NCBI GenBank assembly: GCA_021817625.1
Contig: JAKASY010000065.1
Coordinates: forward strand, 1 to 8,038
DNA length: 8,038 bases
Reading direction: 5' to 3'
From: Bacillota bacterium
GTDB taxonomy: Bacteria > Bacillota_E > JAJZYS01 > JAILZS01
Shown here: piece by piece, positions 7,081 to 8,038 of the stretch
Layout of the letters: each line of letters begins with the position of its first letter
Position numbering within the stretch: position 1 is the first letter of the stretch
Position numbers and translations under genes: made by a program
Notes under the pieces: generated by a model
The model's input: the letters and a program-made list of their open reading frames with translations, nothing else
Databases searched by the model: none
Told to the model about the DNA's origin: nothing

Positions 7081-7107
7081 CGGCGCCCGGCCTGAACCGG
7101 TGCGCCG
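7081..7107 (-). promoter_or_regulatory. Intercistronic hairpin between the binding-protein gene and dppB
   Basis: On the coding strand CGGCGC-(A)-CCGG pairs with CCGG-GCGCCG around the loop TTCAGG. This makes a ten-pair, all-G/C stem with one bulged A. It lies 25 nt after the TGA of the solute-binding protein and 21 nt before the dppB start. No U-tract follows, so it is not a classical terminator. Stable hairpins at this place in other binding-protein operons protect the upstream message from 3' exonucleases and raise the level of binding protein over permease; partial attenuation is the alternative. The same role here is inference. Confidence 0.5.
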
Positions 7108-7131
7108 CGTCCGGTGCGTTCGAGGGCCAGA

Positions 7132-8038
7132 TCAGTGCGGCGAGATCCAGACCTTCCAGAGCTGGTAGTTCGACGTCTCCAGGAGCGAGAAGCCGTGCAC
7201 CCACTTCTGGTAGGCCGCGACGGCCGACGGGTAGTACAGGTCGGCGACCGGCGGCGCCAGGTTGAAGAGGTTCTGGATCTTGTAGTAGTCGCCCTGGCGC
7301 ACGGCCGCGTTGTTCGTCAGGTTGACCGCGGTCGCGAGCTTGTCGAGCGCGCTGTTGTCCCAGAAGGTCCACATGGCGTAGTCCCCGCCGGAACCGACGC
7401 CCGCGAACTGTGTCAGCTCGGAGGGGTCGATGATGTCGGTCGTCATGTAGCCCTTCATCATCTGGTACTTGCCGGCGGTGTTGTTCGACAGGAGGGTGCC
7501 GACGTCCACGGGCTGGAGCTTGACCGTGATCCCGATCTGCTTGAGCTCCTGCTGGACGATCACGCCGACCTCCTCGTCGTTCTGCAGGCCGGCCTCGATC
7601 TGCATCGTCGTCGTGAACCCGTGGGGCACCGACGACTTGGCCATGTACTTCTTGGCCAGGGCGAGGTTTTGGCTGTACCCCTTGCACACGTTCGGCGGGC
7701 AATGGTAGAGCATCGGCGGCAGGAACGTGTTCGCCGGCTCGCCCACGCCGTAGAGGATGGTGTGGATCAGCGCCTGGCGGTTGATCGCGTAGTTGATCGC
7801 CAGGCGCACGTTCGGGTCGTTGAACGGCTTGACCTTGGTGTTGAACAGGATCATGTCCACGCGCCCGACCGTGTAGCTCTTGACCGTCAAGCTCGAGTCG
7901 CTCTTGAGAGCGGCGTACTGGCTGTAGGGGATCTCGGTGACCACGCCGGCCTGTCCACTGCGAGCAAGCAGCACCCGGGTGTTGTCATCGGGGATGTTCT
8001 CGAGAACGACCTTGGACAGGTACGGGTAGGGCTTGTCC
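7132..8038 (-). CDS. Extracellular solute-binding protein family 5 (DppA/OppA-like), C-terminal part
   Basis: The C-terminal 301 residues are present, ending at TGA 7134-7132; the N-terminus with the signal peptide or lipobox lies beyond the right edge. The family 5 hallmark is FNDPNVRLAINYAINRQALI (about residues 91-110 of the visible part), followed by LYGVGEPANTFLPP. Further on, LAKKYMAKS and VIVQQELKQIGITVKLQPVD match the usual hinge and lobe-two strands. The protein is expected outside the cell membrane, free or lipid-anchored, where it captures peptides or similar solutes and delivers them to DppBC. Two cysteines five residues apart (HCPPNVCKG) may form a disulfide, which would suit an exported protein. 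The gene is first of the visible operon and is separated from dppB by 72 nt holding two hairpins. Ligand specificity cannot be judged from this half. Confidence 0.92.
   Translation of the reverse strand, partial: DKPYPYLSKVVLENIPDDNTRVLLARSGQAGVVTEIPYSQYAALKSDSSLTVKSYTVGRVDMILFNTKVKPFNDPNVRLAINYAINRQALIHTILYGVGEPANTFLPPMLYHCPPNVCKGYSQNLALAKKYMAKSSVPHGFTTTMQIEAGLQNDEEVGVIVQQELKQIGITVKLQPVDVGTLLSNNTAGKYQMMKGYMTTDIIDPSELTQFAGVGSGGDYAMWTFWDNSALDKLATAVNLTNNAAVRQGDYYKIQNLFNLAPPVADLYYPSAVAAYQKWVHGFSLLETSNYQLWKVWISPH

Noticed and set aside
5803..7095. Plus-strand open frame of 430 codons with an Asp/His/Glu-rich product opposite dppB
   Set aside because: The composition is what the complement of a membrane-protein gene gives. 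It has no motif and no independent ribosome binding site worth noting.

Overview
The window comes from a G+C-rich bacterium. Real genes show a strong G/C preference at third codon positions, purine-rich AGGAGG-type ribosome binding sites, and GTG and TTG as well as ATG starts. The sequence alone does not fix the phylum: Actinobacteria, Chloroflexota or another soil/thermophile high-GC lineage would all fit. I recognised no rRNA, tRNA, CRISPR array, insertion sequence or phage gene.

Left, plus strand (1-849): the last 29 residues of a short-chain dehydrogenase/reductase, then a complete metallo-beta-lactamase-fold hydrolase of the N-acyl-homoserine-lactonase-like type. The two are 19 nt apart and look co-transcribed. 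Middle (850-1466): about 600 nt between two convergent gene ends, with no credible gene. One imperfect hairpin there may help end transcription.

Right, minus strand (8038 down to 1467): one compact operon read right to left. It holds the C-terminal 301 residues of a family 5 extracellular solute-binding protein, two permeases (DppB- and DppC-like), two ATPases (DppD- and DppF-like), and a CocE/NonD family serine hydrolase. Gene ends overlap or nearly touch: dppC and dppD share 8 nt, and dppD and dppF share an ATGA. This is a complete peptide/nickel-type (Dpp/Opp) ABC importer apart from the missing N-terminus of the binding protein. The promoter lies beyond the right edge.

Working together: the importer should capture a small peptide or peptide-like compound and bring it into the cytoplasm. 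The co-transcribed CocE-type alpha/beta hydrolase could then cleave an ester, amide or X-Pro bond in it. The plus-strand lactonase-like enzyme and the dehydrogenase would suit lactone or alcohol steps, but they face the other way and any link is inference.

The least ordinary feature is the solute-binding-protein/dppB junction. It carries two consecutive RNA hairpins on the coding strand. The second buries the dppB GTG start codon in a ten-pair stem, with G-U pairs that only form in the sense transcript. Otherwise this is a fairly standard transport-plus-hydrolase locus, and I see no clear sign of a wholly new system.
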